Positions 1 through 8,269 of a stretch of DNA of 44,664 nucleotides are shown here, piece after piece. The stretch is from the NCBI GenBank assembly GCA_035541455.1, contig DATKNH010000154.1, forward strand, positions 1-44,664. The letters run 5' to 3'. Origin of the DNA: Syntrophorhabdales bacterium (GTDB lineage Bacteria > Desulfobacterota > Syntrophorhabdia > Syntrophorhabdales > WCHB1-27). Made by a program: the position numbers and the translations under genes. The notes beneath the pieces were generated by a model. The model searched no databases. It worked only from the letters and a program-made list of their open reading frames with translations, and was not told the DNA's origin. Each line of letters begins with the position of its first letter. Position 1 is the first letter of the stretch.

Positions 1-1
1 T

Positions 2-799
2 GCCGGAACATCCCAGTTTGATGTGACCGGTTTTCAGCCGGCCAACGTGAGCGCCACAAACAATCAGTCAACCACGTCGAATTACAGCAGTTCCATCACT
101 ACCTATGACTCGCTCGGGCAGCCACACACAGTAACCGTCTATTACAGGAAGGGCTGGCAGGAGATTGCGGCCGGCGTCCAGACAAACGTGTGGGAGTGGT
201 ATGCGGAGGCGGATGGAACAGACACGCTTTCGAAGTGGGGCTACCTGAGGTTCAACAATAATGGCGTCCTTGTCTCCGGCGGCGACCCGCAGTCAATCAT
301 CTTTAACTTCGGCGGCGGTGCGGAGCCCAATCAAAGCATAGACCTAGTGCTGGGTGCGAAATCGGGAGGCGGCGCATCGACGCAGTACCCTCTCGCGTCA
401 ACCACTAATTTTCAGACGCAGGACGGGTACGCGCCCGGTGAGCTGACGAACGTGACCGTAAACACCGATGGGGTCATCTCGGGCCACTACTCCAACGGAC
501 AGGTGCTCAGCCTCTACCAGATCAGCCTGGCGAACTTCTACAACCCTTGGGGTCTGCAGCGCGACGGAGGGAACCTCTACACGCAAACCTATAAATCTGG
601 CATCGCGTATACGAACGCCCCCGGAGTTGGCTCTCTGGGGAATATCAACCCTAACTCTCTCGAACAATCAAACGTGGATCTGGCCACCGAGTTCGTCAAG
701 ATGATCACAACGGAACGCGGTTACCAGGCAGATTCGAAAGTCATTACCACGACAGACGCGATGCTGCAGGAATTGATGAACATCAAGAGTTCCCCATAA
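2..799 (+). CDS. flgE: Flagellar hook protein FlgE, C-terminal part (5' end outside window)
   Basis: The reading frame is open from the first complete codon at position 2, so the gene starts upstream of the window; the GTG at 23 is an internal valine. About 265 residues are visible. The segment has the hook D1/D2 type of sequence (an SSITTYDSLGQPHTVTVYY stretch) and ends with the conserved axial-protein C terminus (DLATEFVKMITTERGYQADSKV region followed by MLQELMNI), which packs into the coiled-coil core of rod, hook and filament proteins. FlgE is exported through the flagellar type III apparatus and polymerises into the hook outside the cell. The TAA stop lies inside the loop of an intrinsic terminator, so this gene ends its transcription unit. 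The family call is secure; only the N terminus is missing. Confidence 0.95.
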   Translation, partial: AGTSQFDVTGFQPANVSATNNQSTTSNYSSSITTYDSLGQPHTVTVYYRKGWQEIAAGVQTNVWEWYAEADGTDTLSKWGYLRFNNNGVLVSGGDPQSIIFNFGGGAEPNQSIDLVLGAKSGGGASTQYPLASTTNFQTQDGYAPGELTNVTVNTDGVISGHYSNGQVLSLYQISLANFYNPWGLQRDGGNLYTQTYKSGIAYTNAPGVGSLGNINPNSLEQSNVDLATEFVKMITTERGYQADSKVITTTDAMLQELMNIKSSP

Positions 800-814
800 C
801 GGGGAGCTTTTTTT
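788..814 (+). terminator. Intrinsic terminator overlapping the flgE stop codon
   Basis: Bases 788-795 pair with 801-808 (eight pairs including one G-U) around the five-base loop 796-800, and the 3' arm runs into seven T residues at 808-814. The TAA stop of flgE (797-799) lies in the loop. It separates flgE from the fliL promoter downstream. Confidence 0.7.
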
Positions 815-820
815 GAGTCC

Positions 821-850
821 CTTTCTCTGTCAATGAAATGACAGAGAAAG
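821..850 (+). repeat. Perfect 12-bp inverted repeat with 6-base loop
   Basis: CTTTCTCTGTCA (821-832) and TGACAGAGAAAG (839-850) are exact reverse complements around ATGAAA. No T-run follows on either strand, so it is not a standard terminator. It could be an RNA-stabilising hairpin or a protein-binding site upstream of the fliL promoter. The 110 bases between it and the promoter show nothing I recognise. Confidence 0.6.
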
Positions 851-961
851 CAGTAGCTGTAACGCACAGGGGCAGCCACGGAATGGCATCCAGGCCGCCC
901 CTTCCCGCTCTTTCTCCTAGAACCGCCTGCCTCTGAACGTTTCGACACATCCTTCCCTATC

Positions 962-977
962 TGGCATACATATTGCT
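962..977 (+). promoter_or_regulatory. Sigma-54 promoter for the fliL operon
   Basis: TGGCATA at 962-968 and TTGCT at 973-977 are separated by exactly four bases, matching the -24/-12 consensus TGGCACG-N4-TTGCW. The expected start point, about 11-12 bases further on, falls just before the ribosome binding site AAGGAG at 991-996. An in-frame TTG at 973 lies within the -12 element and so cannot be the fliL start. Confidence 0.8.
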
Positions 978-1002
978 CATCCAGAAGCTGAAGGAGAGAC
1001 GC

Positions 1003-1578
1003 ATGGCCAAGGAAAAGGATGAAAAGGAAAGAGAAGATAAGGTAAACGGAAACCGGGAAGAGAAATCGGCCGCTGGGCGGGAGGAAGCTCCTCCCAAGAA
1101 GAGATCGAAACTCATTCTTGTGCTGCTCCTTCTGGTGGTGTTGCTTCTCGGGGGCAGTGCCGGAACCTATTTCTTTTTTGGCGACCAGATTCTCGAGCGC
1201 CTCCTGGCGCACAGCAGCGCAGGCCGCTCGCTGACAAAGAAGGCGGCTGCGGTCGAGGCAAAGAAAGCGAGCCCGGACGGGCCTATCCTGACGCTCGACC
1301 CCTTCATTTTCAATCTGGCAGGAAATAGTTCCAGGTTTGCAAAGGTTTCCCTCGCGCTGAGCCTGCAGAACCCGAAAGCCTTTGAAGAGGCCAAAAAGAT
1401 AGTGCCTGTGCTCAGAGATAAGGCCTTGATGGTCCTCAGCGGCAAAAGCGCCGAGGAACTCATCGATATAAGCAAACGAAATTCGATCAAAATAGAATTG
1501 CAGAACGGCCTGAAAGAAGTGTTCAAGGAGAAAGAGGATCTGGAGTCCGTCTACATTACTGACATCATAATTCCATAG
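1003..1578 (+). CDS. fliL: Flagellar basal body-associated protein FliL
   Basis: FliL is a single-span inner-membrane protein that surrounds the stator and supports torque generation. The 191-residue product has a short, highly charged cytoplasmic N terminus, one hydrophobic segment at about residues 35-58 followed by FFFG, and a periplasmic domain ending in the family's typical TDIIIP terminus. I chose the ATG at 1003 because AAGGAG lies seven bases upstream and the longer in-frame start overlaps the sigma-54 promoter. It is the first gene of the fliLMNOPQR-flhBA unit and is followed nine bases later by fliM. Overall similarity in this family is low, so the call rests on topology, C terminus and position. 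Confidence 0.9.
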   Translation: MAKEKDEKEREDKVNGNREEKSAAGREEAPPKKRSKLILVLLLLVVLLLGGSAGTYFFFGDQILERLLAHSSAGRSLTKKAAAVEAKKASPDGPILTLDPFIFNLAGNSSRFAKVSLALSLQNPKAFEEAKKIVPVLRDKALMVLSGKSAEELIDISKRNSIKIELQNGLKEVFKEKEDLESVYITDIIIP

Positions 1579-1587
1579 GGTGCGGCA

Positions 1588-2565
1588 GTGAGTCAGCTAC
1601 TAAGTCAGGACGAGATAGACGCTCTGTTGAAGGGCATTGCCGACGGGGATGTGGCAACCGAGGCGGAACAGACGGCAGTGGCGCCAGAGGAGGATGTACG
1701 CCCGTTTGATTTCTCAAGCATGGCGCGAAGCAAGAAAGAGGAACTACCTACGCTCCAGTTTATATATGAAAAATTCGGCAAATCCCTCACCTCTGCCTTG
1801 AGCCTGTTCATCGAGCGGGCAGTGGAGGTAAATGCTAGTAAGGTTCAAAATACTGAGTACAAAGAGCTGACCAAGAATCTTCCAGTGCCGACGAATATGA
1901 ACCTTGTTACTTCGGAGAACCTTAAAGGATTTCTCGTCCTCATCTTCGATGCGAAGCTTATCTTTTCAGTGCTGGAAACCATTTTTGGGGGCTCTCGTCT
2001 GTCGGCTCCGAAGATTGAGGGAAGGGAATTCACCAGGATCGAGTTGAAGGTGGTAAAGAAGCTCCTGGAGGTCGTGCTCGCGGAGATGGAGAAAGCCTGG
2101 TCGAATGTCTACGACCTGCGCTGCAAGTATTCCCGATCAGAAATGAACCCGAATTACGTTACCGCCATAGCGCCTGAGGAGGTGGTCAGCCTCTGCGAGT
2201 TCTCGGTTGCCGTGGATGATATGACCAGCTGGATGAAGGTCTGTGTACCCTACTCGATTCTTGAGCCTATAAAGAATATTCTTGTTCTGGCTCCTTCACG
2301 GGAGGATAGGGAGATTAAGCAACGCTGGGAAAAACAACTCAAGAACAGGCTGATGAAAGTTCCTATAGAGCTGACGGCAACCCTCGGGCGGAGGCGGATG
2401 TCTCTTCACGAATTTGTAAGCCTCAAGGAAGGAAGCCTGATCCTGGTTGATCGTCATGTAAATGATCCCTTGCACCTGGAGATAGACAACCGGGCACGGC
2501 TCAGCGGTAAACTCGGCCTCTTTAAAGGGAACAAAGCGATAAAAGTTGAGCAGATTATAAGGTAG
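1588..2565 (+). CDS. fliM: Flagellar motor switch protein FliM
   Basis: FliM is the middle component of the C-ring and binds phosphorylated CheY to reverse rotation. The 325-residue product starts with the CheY-binding peptide (MSQLLSQDEIDALLKGI), then has the CheC/FliY-like middle domain (about 45-230, with FGGSR near 130) and a C-terminal SpoA domain (about 250-320) that contacts FliN. The start is GTG with AGGGTG just upstream. The intact CheY-binding peptide implies that a CheY is encoded elsewhere, because no stand-alone CheY lies in this window. Nine bases separate it from fliN. Confidence 0.97.
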   Translation: MSQLLSQDEIDALLKGIADGDVATEAEQTAVAPEEDVRPFDFSSMARSKKEELPTLQFIYEKFGKSLTSALSLFIERAVEVNASKVQNTEYKELTKNLPVPTNMNLVTSENLKGFLVLIFDAKLIFSVLETIFGGSRLSAPKIEGREFTRIELKVVKKLLEVVLAEMEKAWSNVYDLRCKYSRSEMNPNYVTAIAPEEVVSLCEFSVAVDDMTSWMKVCVPYSILEPIKNILVLAPSREDREIKQRWEKQLKNRLMKVPIELTATLGRRRMSLHEFVSLKEGSLILVDRHVNDPLHLEIDNRARLSGKLGLFKGNKAIKVEQIIR

Positions 2566-2574
2566 GGAGGAAGA

Positions 2575-2886
2575 ATGGAAAAACTGGTGGAAGAGCCTCA
2601 GAACACAACCGAGGCAGGGGGCGCCGCGCTCAACCTCGACAGCCTGCTGGATGTGCCGATCGATATATCTGTCGAAATAGGTCGCACCAAAATGACGATC
2701 GGAGAACTTCTTATGTTGAACAAAGGCTCCATCGTTGAATTGAAAAAGGCAGCGGGTGAATCTGTAGACATATTCGTCAACGGCAAGCTGCTGGGGAAAG
2801 GCGAAGTGGTCGTCGTTAATGAGAGATTAGGCGTTCGGGTAAATAAGATTGCAGCGCCCTCAGAGAGGGTTCAGAAGCTGGTATGA
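2575..2886 (+). CDS. fliN: Flagellar motor switch protein FliN
   Basis: FliN forms the lower C-ring and docks the FliH-FliI export cargo complex. The 103-residue product is the short single-SpoA type: a variable N-terminal 20 residues, then the conserved LDVPIDISVEIGRTKMTIGELL block and the VNGKLLGKGEVVVVNERLGVRV strand pair. GGGAGG lies just before the ATG. Its stop overlaps the fliO start (ATGA), which indicates translational coupling. Confidence 0.97.
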   Translation: MEKLVEEPQNTTEAGGAALNLDSLLDVPIDISVEIGRTKMTIGELLMLNKGSIVELKKAAGESVDIFVNGKLLGKGEVVVVNERLGVRVNKIAAPSERVQKLV

Positions 2887-3161
2887 TTGAAGGCATGTAC
2901 GCCGAGTTCATAAAGGTGATCCTGGTACTGCTGGGATTGCTGGGATGTCTCGGTGCTCTTTACAAGGTGATGGGAAAATACAAGGGGAGCTGGAATTCTA
3001 AAGCTACGGGTTGCGGACTCAGAAGAATTGAGACCATACCTCTCGGTTATAAGAAGTTCATCTCTGTGGTGGAGGTCAGAGACCAACTGCTGGTACTGGG
3101 TGTGGGGCAGGACACCATCTCGCTGCTTGCCCGGTTGAAAAAGGAGGAGACGCCGCAATGA
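2883..3161 (+). CDS. fliO: Flagellar biosynthesis protein FliO
   Basis: FliO is a small membrane protein that assists assembly of the FliP ring in the export gate. The 92-residue product has one transmembrane segment at about residues 8-27 and a short cytoplasmic domain with the family-like pattern ETIPLGYKKFISVVEVRDQLLVLGVG. It overlaps both neighbours by four bases (ATGA at each junction), the usual position between fliN and fliP. It is near the short end for FliO. The family is poorly conserved, so position is part of the evidence. Confidence 0.9.
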   Translation: MIEGMYAEFIKVILVLLGLLGCLGALYKVMGKYKGSWNSKATGCGLRRIETIPLGYKKFISVVEVRDQLLVLGVGQDTISLLARLKKEETPQ

Positions 3162-3928
3162 GGCTTCTCGCGATTTCTTTGATGCTTCTTCTCCTGTTGC
3201 CTTCTGTTGCTTTTTTTCCTGGATCGGCCGGCGCAAAGACGGCGACGGCTGAGAAGACTCCTGCAAAAGTTGATCTGATAAGCATGTTCAGCGGGGGGGA
3301 GGGTAACAAGAATCTCGTCAATCTCGCCCTGATCTTTACCGTCCTGAGCTTTGCACCGGCGATCCTGCTCCTGATGACCTCGTTTACGCGCATCGTCATA
3401 GTGTTGTCCTTTCTGAGACAGGCGATCGGAACACCGACGCTTCCTCCTACACAGGTGATCGTAGGGTTATCGCTCTTTCTGACTTTCTTTATTATGGGAC
3501 CCACCTTTGAAAGGATTCATGTGAACGCTCTTTCGCCGTACATGAGCAATAAGATTGCGTATGACGATTTCATTGACAAATCATCCAAGGAAATGGGGAC
3601 GTTCATGTTCAAGTTTGCCAAAGAAAAAGACGTTGCGTTGTTTGCGAACATGGCCGGTCTTGCGCGTCCTAAGAACGAGGGCGATATCCCCTTCCGCGTG
3701 CTCGTGCCGGCATTTGCGATAAGCGAGCTCAAGAGAGCCTTTCAGATAGGTTTTCTACTCTACGTACCTTTCCTGATAATCGACATGGTGGTGGCAAGCG
3801 TGCTTCTCTCCACCGGCATGATGATGCTGCCTCCTATTTTCATATCGCTGCCGTTCAAGCTCATGCTCTTTGTTTTGGTCGACGGCTGGAATCTGCTCGT
3901 CGGCTCGCTAGTGAAGGGATTTATGTAG
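3158..3928 (+). CDS. fliP: Flagellar export gate protein FliP
   Basis: FliP forms the pentameric core of the type III export channel in the inner membrane. The 256-residue product has a cleavable-type signal sequence (about 1-26), then the diagnostic segments LLMTSFTRIVIVLSFLRQA, TPTLPPTQVIVGLSLFLTFF and a C-terminal hydrophobic part with MMMLPPIFISLPFKLMLFVLVDGW. The length matches the family. The start overlaps the fliO stop by four bases. Downstream, an AT-rich palindromic element separates it from fliQ, the only sizeable gap in this operon. Confidence 0.98.
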   Translation: MRLLAISLMLLLLLPSVAFFPGSAGAKTATAEKTPAKVDLISMFSGGEGNKNLVNLALIFTVLSFAPAILLLMTSFTRIVIVLSFLRQAIGTPTLPPTQVIVGLSLFLTFFIMGPTFERIHVNALSPYMSNKIAYDDFIDKSSKEMGTFMFKFAKEKDVALFANMAGLARPKNEGDIPFRVLVPAFAISELKRAFQIGFLLYVPFLIIDMVVASVLLSTGMMMLPPIFISLPFKLMLFVLVDGWNLLVGSLVKGFM

Positions 3929-3940
3929 GAGATTGGATGA

Positions 3941-4096
3941 TTGCATTTCAAATCCTGAATCCTGAGTACGAAATTTCAAACAATTATCAAATGCCGAATG
4001 TTCCAAACGCATTTGCGCACCCGGGCAGTTTTCGTATGGGAATTTTGAACATTGGAATTTGTTTAGGATTTCGGAATTGGAATTTGGTATTTCAAC
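3941..4096. repeat. AT-rich large imperfect palindrome between fliP and fliQ
   Basis: The left arm (about 3944-4008) is rich in CAAAT, GAAAT and CAAAC words. The right arm (about 4039-4095) carries their reverse complements: CGAAATTTCAAACAA on the left corresponds to TTGTTTAGGATTTCG on the right. The stretch is clearly richer in A and T than the genes around it. It resembles the long intergenic palindromic repeats common in delta-type proteobacterial genomes, but I cannot check copies elsewhere. It could fold into a long hairpin within the operon transcript. Confidence 0.65.
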
Positions 4097-4109
4097 CTAG
4101 AGAGTTGTT

Positions 4110-4379
4110 ATGAGCCAGGAGCTTGTCCTAGAAATTTTTAGAGGGTCATTGAAAATGGGAATGCTGATCATGTCCCCGTTGCTGCTGGCTGCGATGATCG
4201 TGGGGCTTCTGGTCAGTATTGTGCAGTCGGCTACGCAGATACACGAGGTAACCCTTACGTTTGTGCCCAAGATACTCGCTGTGGTTCTTGTTCTCGTATT
4301 GCTCTTTCCGTGGATGCTCAACAACATTGTAACCTACACGGTCACCCTGTTTTCGAACTTCTCCACTTATGTGCGGTAG
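4110..4379 (+). CDS. fliQ: Flagellar export gate protein FliQ
   Basis: FliQ wraps around FliP and FliR in the export gate. The 89-residue product has two transmembrane hairpin helices (about 16-38 and 49-75), with the conserved motifs SPLLLAAMIVGLLVSIVQSATQIHE and LTFVPKI. The length is typical. The ATG follows GAGAG just upstream. It lies six bases from fliR. Confidence 0.98.
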   Translation: MSQELVLEIFRGSLKMGMLIMSPLLLAAMIVGLLVSIVQSATQIHEVTLTFVPKILAVVLVLVLLFPWMLNNIVTYTVTLFSNFSTYVR

Positions 4380-4385
4380 GTTCGA

Positions 4386-5144
4386 ATGATCACTGACGTC
4401 CCGAAATTTATACTGATCTTTTTCAGAGTGCTGGCGATACTCTGGCTTCTGCCCGTTTTTTCCGTGCGCAGCCTCTCGATTGTCTTCAAGGTGACCTTTT
4501 CTCTTCTGGTGTCATTCCTTCTGGTGGGAGCGGTCTCCTATCCTGCCGAAATTGCAAGCGACGGCTATGTCGTGTTGCTTGCGATTCTGAGGGAGGTGCT
4601 GATCGGCCTCTCCATAGGTTTTGCAGTCCGTCTTCTCTTTGCAATAATTCAGGCCACCGGTGAGATAGTCGGCTTCCAGACAGGATTCGGCTTTGCGCGA
4701 ATGGTCGATCCTATTTCCTCAGGTCAGTCGTCAATACTTGAGGAGTTCCTGTACATGCTCAGCCTCATGATCTTTTTTGCGGTGGACGCGCACCACATTG
4801 TGGTACGAGGCATCTACGCCAGTTTCAAGGAATTGCCCCTGGGAAGCGCCGCCGTTACCAGCGGTCTTTTCAACTATTTTACCACGGCGAGCGGCAGGAT
4901 TTTCAGCCTGGGCCTCAAGTTCGGCGCACCTTTGGTCGTGGCCCTCTTCCTTATAGAACTCTCGTTGGGCCTTCTGTCGCGGATGATTCCGACTATGAAC
5001 ATCTTTGTCGAGGGACTTCCGGTAAAGATCTTTGTGTCGCTCACCATACTCTCCCTCATGCTTTCCTTCCTGGCTCCTGCACTTGGAACATTGTTCAAAG
5101 GGATCGATACGGAATTTCTTAAAGTGCTGAGGGCTATGCGATAG
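4386..5144 (+). CDS. fliR: Flagellar export gate protein FliR
   Basis: FliR is the single-copy subunit that completes the FliP5-FliQ4-FliR1 export gate. The 252-residue product is a polytopic membrane protein with about six hydrophobic segments. It includes the family signatures REVLIGLSIGFAVRLLFAIIQ, GFQTGFGFARMVDP and a C-terminal MIPTMNIFVEGLPVKI stretch. The length is typical. Two bases separate it from flhB. Confidence 0.98.
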   Translation: MITDVPKFILIFFRVLAILWLLPVFSVRSLSIVFKVTFSLLVSFLLVGAVSYPAEIASDGYVVLLAILREVLIGLSIGFAVRLLFAIIQATGEIVGFQTGFGFARMVDPISSGQSSILEEFLYMLSLMIFFAVDAHHIVVRGIYASFKELPLGSAAVTSGLFNYFTTASGRIFSLGLKFGAPLVVALFLIELSLGLLSRMIPTMNIFVEGLPVKIFVSLTILSLMLSFLAPALGTLFKGIDTEFLKVLRAMR

Positions 5145-5146
5145 CT

Positions 5147-6211
5147 ATGGCTGAAAGCTTCCAGGAAAAAAGCGAAAAACCTACTGACAAGAAGCTCGAC
5201 GAAGCGAGGAACAAAGGGCAGGTCATCAGGTCGGCGGAATTGGGCTCCTGCCTGATTATACTTTTTTCGGCAATCTTTCTTTATTTCACCATGTCGCACA
5301 TATTCCAGGAGGCCTTCAAATCGTACGTAACGTCCGTTCAGACCATGAACACGGACGTGTCGCTGATGAGTATCCACGGGATCCTTTCATCCGGTATTTT
5401 CAGATGGCTGGCTCTGGTCCTGCCCATTTTCGGCCTCGTAACGTTTCTGAGCATCGCGGGAACCGTGGCGCAGGTGGGCTTTGTATGGAGCACGCAGGCC
5501 CTCAATTTCAAGCTTGAGATGCTCAACCCCATAGCAGGCATAGGCAGATTCTTCAGCCTCAGGTCTCTGCAGGAAGTATTGAAGGCCATGCTGAAGATCC
5601 TGATCCTTACGTATATCAGCTATTCCATTATAAGAGACGAGTTCCCTGTGATCCTCTCTCTCGTGCAAAAGGATGTGAAGTTCACTGTCGGCTACCTGGG
5701 GCAGACGGGATTCAGGCTGGCCTGGAAGCTTGGCATCATATTCATGTTCCTTGCCGGTGTTGACTACCTCTTCCAGAGGTGGCAGTTCATGAGAAATATG
5801 AGGATGACCAAGCAGGAAGTGACCGAGGAAATGAAGGAGCGGGAAGGGAATCCCCTTGTCAGATCACGAATCAGAAGCTTGCAGAGAGAATTCGCTCGCA
5901 GGCGCATGCTGGAGGATACGAAGAAGGCTGACGTTGTCGTGACAAACCCTACAACCTACGCCGTCGCGCTCAAGTATGCAGTGAAGGAAATGCCCGCGCC
6001 TCAGGTTGTCGCCAAAGGCGCAGGCTTTGTGGCTGACAAGATAAAAGCCGTCGCCCGCCTCCATGGCGTCCCCATTGTCGAGAATAAGCCCCTTGCCAGG
6101 GGTATTTTCTACGGTGTCAAAATCGGGGATTATATCCCCGAAAAATTCTACCTCGTCGTCGCAGAGCTCCTTGCACAGGTCTACAAGCGAAAGAAGAAGG
6201 TCGGTCTCTAG
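5147..6211 (+). CDS. flhB: Flagellar export switch protein FlhB (NPTT instead of NPTH)
   Basis: FlhB sets the substrate-specificity switch of the flagellar export apparatus. The 354-residue product has the N-terminal DKKLDEARNKGQV stretch, four membrane segments (about 27-210) and a cytoplasmic C-terminal domain with the autocleavage site. Cleavage occurs between Asn and Pro of a loop that normally reads NPTH. Here residues 267-270 read N-P-T-T (DVVVTNPTTYAVAL), so the scissile Asn-Pro is kept but the histidine is threonine. The rest of the domain (VVAKGAGFVADKI, VPIVENKPLARGIFY) is normal. The stop abuts the flhA start. Confidence 0.97.
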   Translation: MAESFQEKSEKPTDKKLDEARNKGQVIRSAELGSCLIILFSAIFLYFTMSHIFQEAFKSYVTSVQTMNTDVSLMSIHGILSSGIFRWLALVLPIFGLVTFLSIAGTVAQVGFVWSTQALNFKLEMLNPIAGIGRFFSLRSLQEVLKAMLKILILTYISYSIIRDEFPVILSLVQKDVKFTVGYLGQTGFRLAWKLGIIFMFLAGVDYLFQRWQFMRNMRMTKQEVTEEMKEREGNPLVRSRIRSLQREFARRRMLEDTKKADVVVTNPTTYAVALKYAVKEMPAPQVVAKGAGFVADKIKAVARLHGVPIVENKPLARGIFYGVKIGDYIPEKFYLVVAELLAQVYKRKKKVGL

Positions 6212-8269
6212 ATGGAAAACGCGCTTGTCTGGCTGAGAGGAAAAAGCGATTTACTCATTGCCACGAGCGTTGTGGTCGTGATTCTCATCATGATCATTCC
6301 GCTCAATCCTTTTTTTATCGATCTTTTTATTTCGCTGAGCATCTCTACTTCGCTGATGATCCTGCTTCTCGGCATGTATACGCATCGTCCGCTCGATTTC
6401 TCGGTATTTCCCTCGATTCTTCTGATAGTGACACTTTTCAGGCTCTCCCTGAACATCGCTTCCACCAGACTCATACTCCTGCATGGTGACGAAGGGTCGC
6501 AGGCTGCCGGAAGGATCATAAAGGCATTCGGCACATTCATTATCGGCGGCAATTATGTCGTGGGAGCGATCGTATTCTTGATCCTCATCATCATTAACTT
6601 CGTGGTCATCACAAAGGGCGCCGGACGCGTGGCGGAAGTGGCAGCCAGATTCACCCTAGACGCGATGCCCGGCAAGCAGATGAGTATAGATGCGGATTTG
6701 AATGCCGGTCTTATCGACGACAGACAGGCCAAGGAGAGGCGCGCCCGCATAGAGATGGAAGCAGACTTCTACGGGGCCATGGATGGCGCAAGCAAGTTTG
6801 TCCGCGGAGACGCTGTAGCGGGCCTCATAATCATTTTTGTCAATCTCCTGGGAGGTTTGATCATCGGTGTGGTGCAGAAGGATATGCCTGTACTTGATGC
6901 GCTTTCAGTCTACACCGTGCTGACGATCGGCGATGGTCTCGTCAGCCAGATACCGGCATTGCTGACCTCCACAGCTGCCGGCATTATCGTGACCAGGGCA
7001 GCCGGTGAGTCGGACCTTGGAAGCGACGTGATGACACAGCTCACCATGCAACCGAGAGCCCTGATACTGGCGGCCGTCATACTGGTGACTATCGGCATGG
7101 TCCCGGGCATACCTGCCGTGCCCTTCTTTCTCCTGGCATCAGTGGCTGCCGGGGGCGGATATGTTATTTCCAAAGCTCAGAAAGAGGAGGCTCTTCAGAT
7201 CCCGGAGGTGCCTCAGGAGGCGGTGGAAAAGGCAGAAGTGGTCCAACCTGTTGACATTCTTGAAGTGGAGATCGGCTATGGGCTTATTCCGATTGTAGAC
7301 ACCGACCAGAGTGGTGAACTGCTCGAGAAGCTCAAGGCCATCAGAAAGCAGCTTGCAGGAGAACTGGGCATTGTGGTTCCACCGATGAAGGTGAGGGATA
7401 ACCTCCAACTTAAGGCGGGGGAATATGCCATCTTTCTCAAAGGTATCGAAATGGGGAAGGGCGAGCTGCTCCTCGGGCATCTGCTGGCAATGGGCGCTGA
7501 CGAGCATCACAGGATAGCGGATGCCATTCCGACCAGAGAGCCGGTATTTAATCTAGAAGCCGCCTGGATCAAAGAGAAGGACAGGGACAGGTGCACATCT
7601 GAAGGCTTCACCATTGTCGATCATGCGACGGTGATTGCTACACATTTGACAGAGATACTGCGGAACAACGCGCATGAGCTGATGACGCGGCAGGAGGCCC
7701 AGAAACTCGTTGACAATGTATCCGGAACCCACCAGAAAGTAGTCGAGGAACTGACGCAAGGCGGGGCCAATATCGGTGTGATACAAAAGGTTTTCCAGAA
7801 CCTGCTGCGGGAGCAGGTTTCCATACGGGATATAGTGACTATCCTCGAAACCATCGCTGATCACGCCTCTTCTACGAGGGACCCGGAGGTGCTGACCGAG
7901 TTCGTGCGGCAACGCATGGCGAGGAGTATCCTGAAGCCTTATCTTGTCGACGGCGTGCTCAACGTCTTGATTTTCGAGAAGGTCCTGGAGGAAAAACTGA
8001 TCTCCAGCCTCCAAACATCAGAACAAGGAACATATCTTGCACTGGATTTGGGATTCACCCAGAGCATGATCGATAAGATCAGCAATGAGGTTAAGAATAT
8101 GATGATACAGAACATACAACCCGTCATGCTTGTGCATCCGATTTTGCGCCCGAGACTGCGTAAACTCCTCGAACGCTATATCCAGGGGATTGCGGTCATA
8201 TCCCATAACGAAATCCCGCAACAGATCAAAATCAAATCAGCGGGGGTGATAAGAGCTCATGAAGGTTAA
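6212..8269 (+). CDS. flhA: Flagellar export apparatus protein FlhA
   Basis: FlhA forms the nonameric export ring that receives chaperone-substrate complexes. The 685-residue product has about eight N-terminal membrane segments (about 17-320). Its conserved FHIPEP-type loop contains the TLDAMPGKQMSIDADLNAGL and RRARIEMEADFYGAMDGASKFVRGDA motifs. A cytoplasmic domain follows (about 350-685), with VIEKAWIK-type and GVLNVLIFEKVLEEKL segments. The length matches the family. The start follows the flhB stop directly, and the end overlaps flhF by 11 bases. Confidence 0.98.
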   Translation: MENALVWLRGKSDLLIATSVVVVILIMIIPLNPFFIDLFISLSISTSLMILLLGMYTHRPLDFSVFPSILLIVTLFRLSLNIASTRLILLHGDEGSQAAGRIIKAFGTFIIGGNYVVGAIVFLILIIINFVVITKGAGRVAEVAARFTLDAMPGKQMSIDADLNAGLIDDRQAKERRARIEMEADFYGAMDGASKFVRGDAVAGLIIIFVNLLGGLIIGVVQKDMPVLDALSVYTVLTIGDGLVSQIPALLTSTAAGIIVTRAAGESDLGSDVMTQLTMQPRALILAAVILVTIGMVPGIPAVPFFLLASVAAGGGYVISKAQKEEALQIPEVPQEAVEKAEVVQPVDILEVEIGYGLIPIVDTDQSGELLEKLKAIRKQLAGELGIVVPPMKVRDNLQLKAGEYAIFLKGIEMGKGELLLGHLLAMGADEHHRIADAIPTREPVFNLEAAWIKEKDRDRCTSEGFTIVDHATVIATHLTEILRNNAHELMTRQEAQKLVDNVSGTHQKVVEELTQGGANIGVIQKVFQNLLREQVSIRDIVTILETIADHASSTRDPEVLTEFVRQRMARSILKPYLVDGVLNVLIFEKVLEEKLISSLQTSEQGTYLALDLGFTQSMIDKISNEVKNMMIQNIQPVMLVHPILRPRLRKLLERYIQGIAVISHNEIPQQIKIKSAGVIRAHEG

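Noticed and set aside
973-1002. TTG start adding ten residues to FliL
   Set aside because: It lies inside the -12 element of the sigma-54 promoter, upstream of the expected transcription start, and the ATG at 1003 has a proper AAGGAG.
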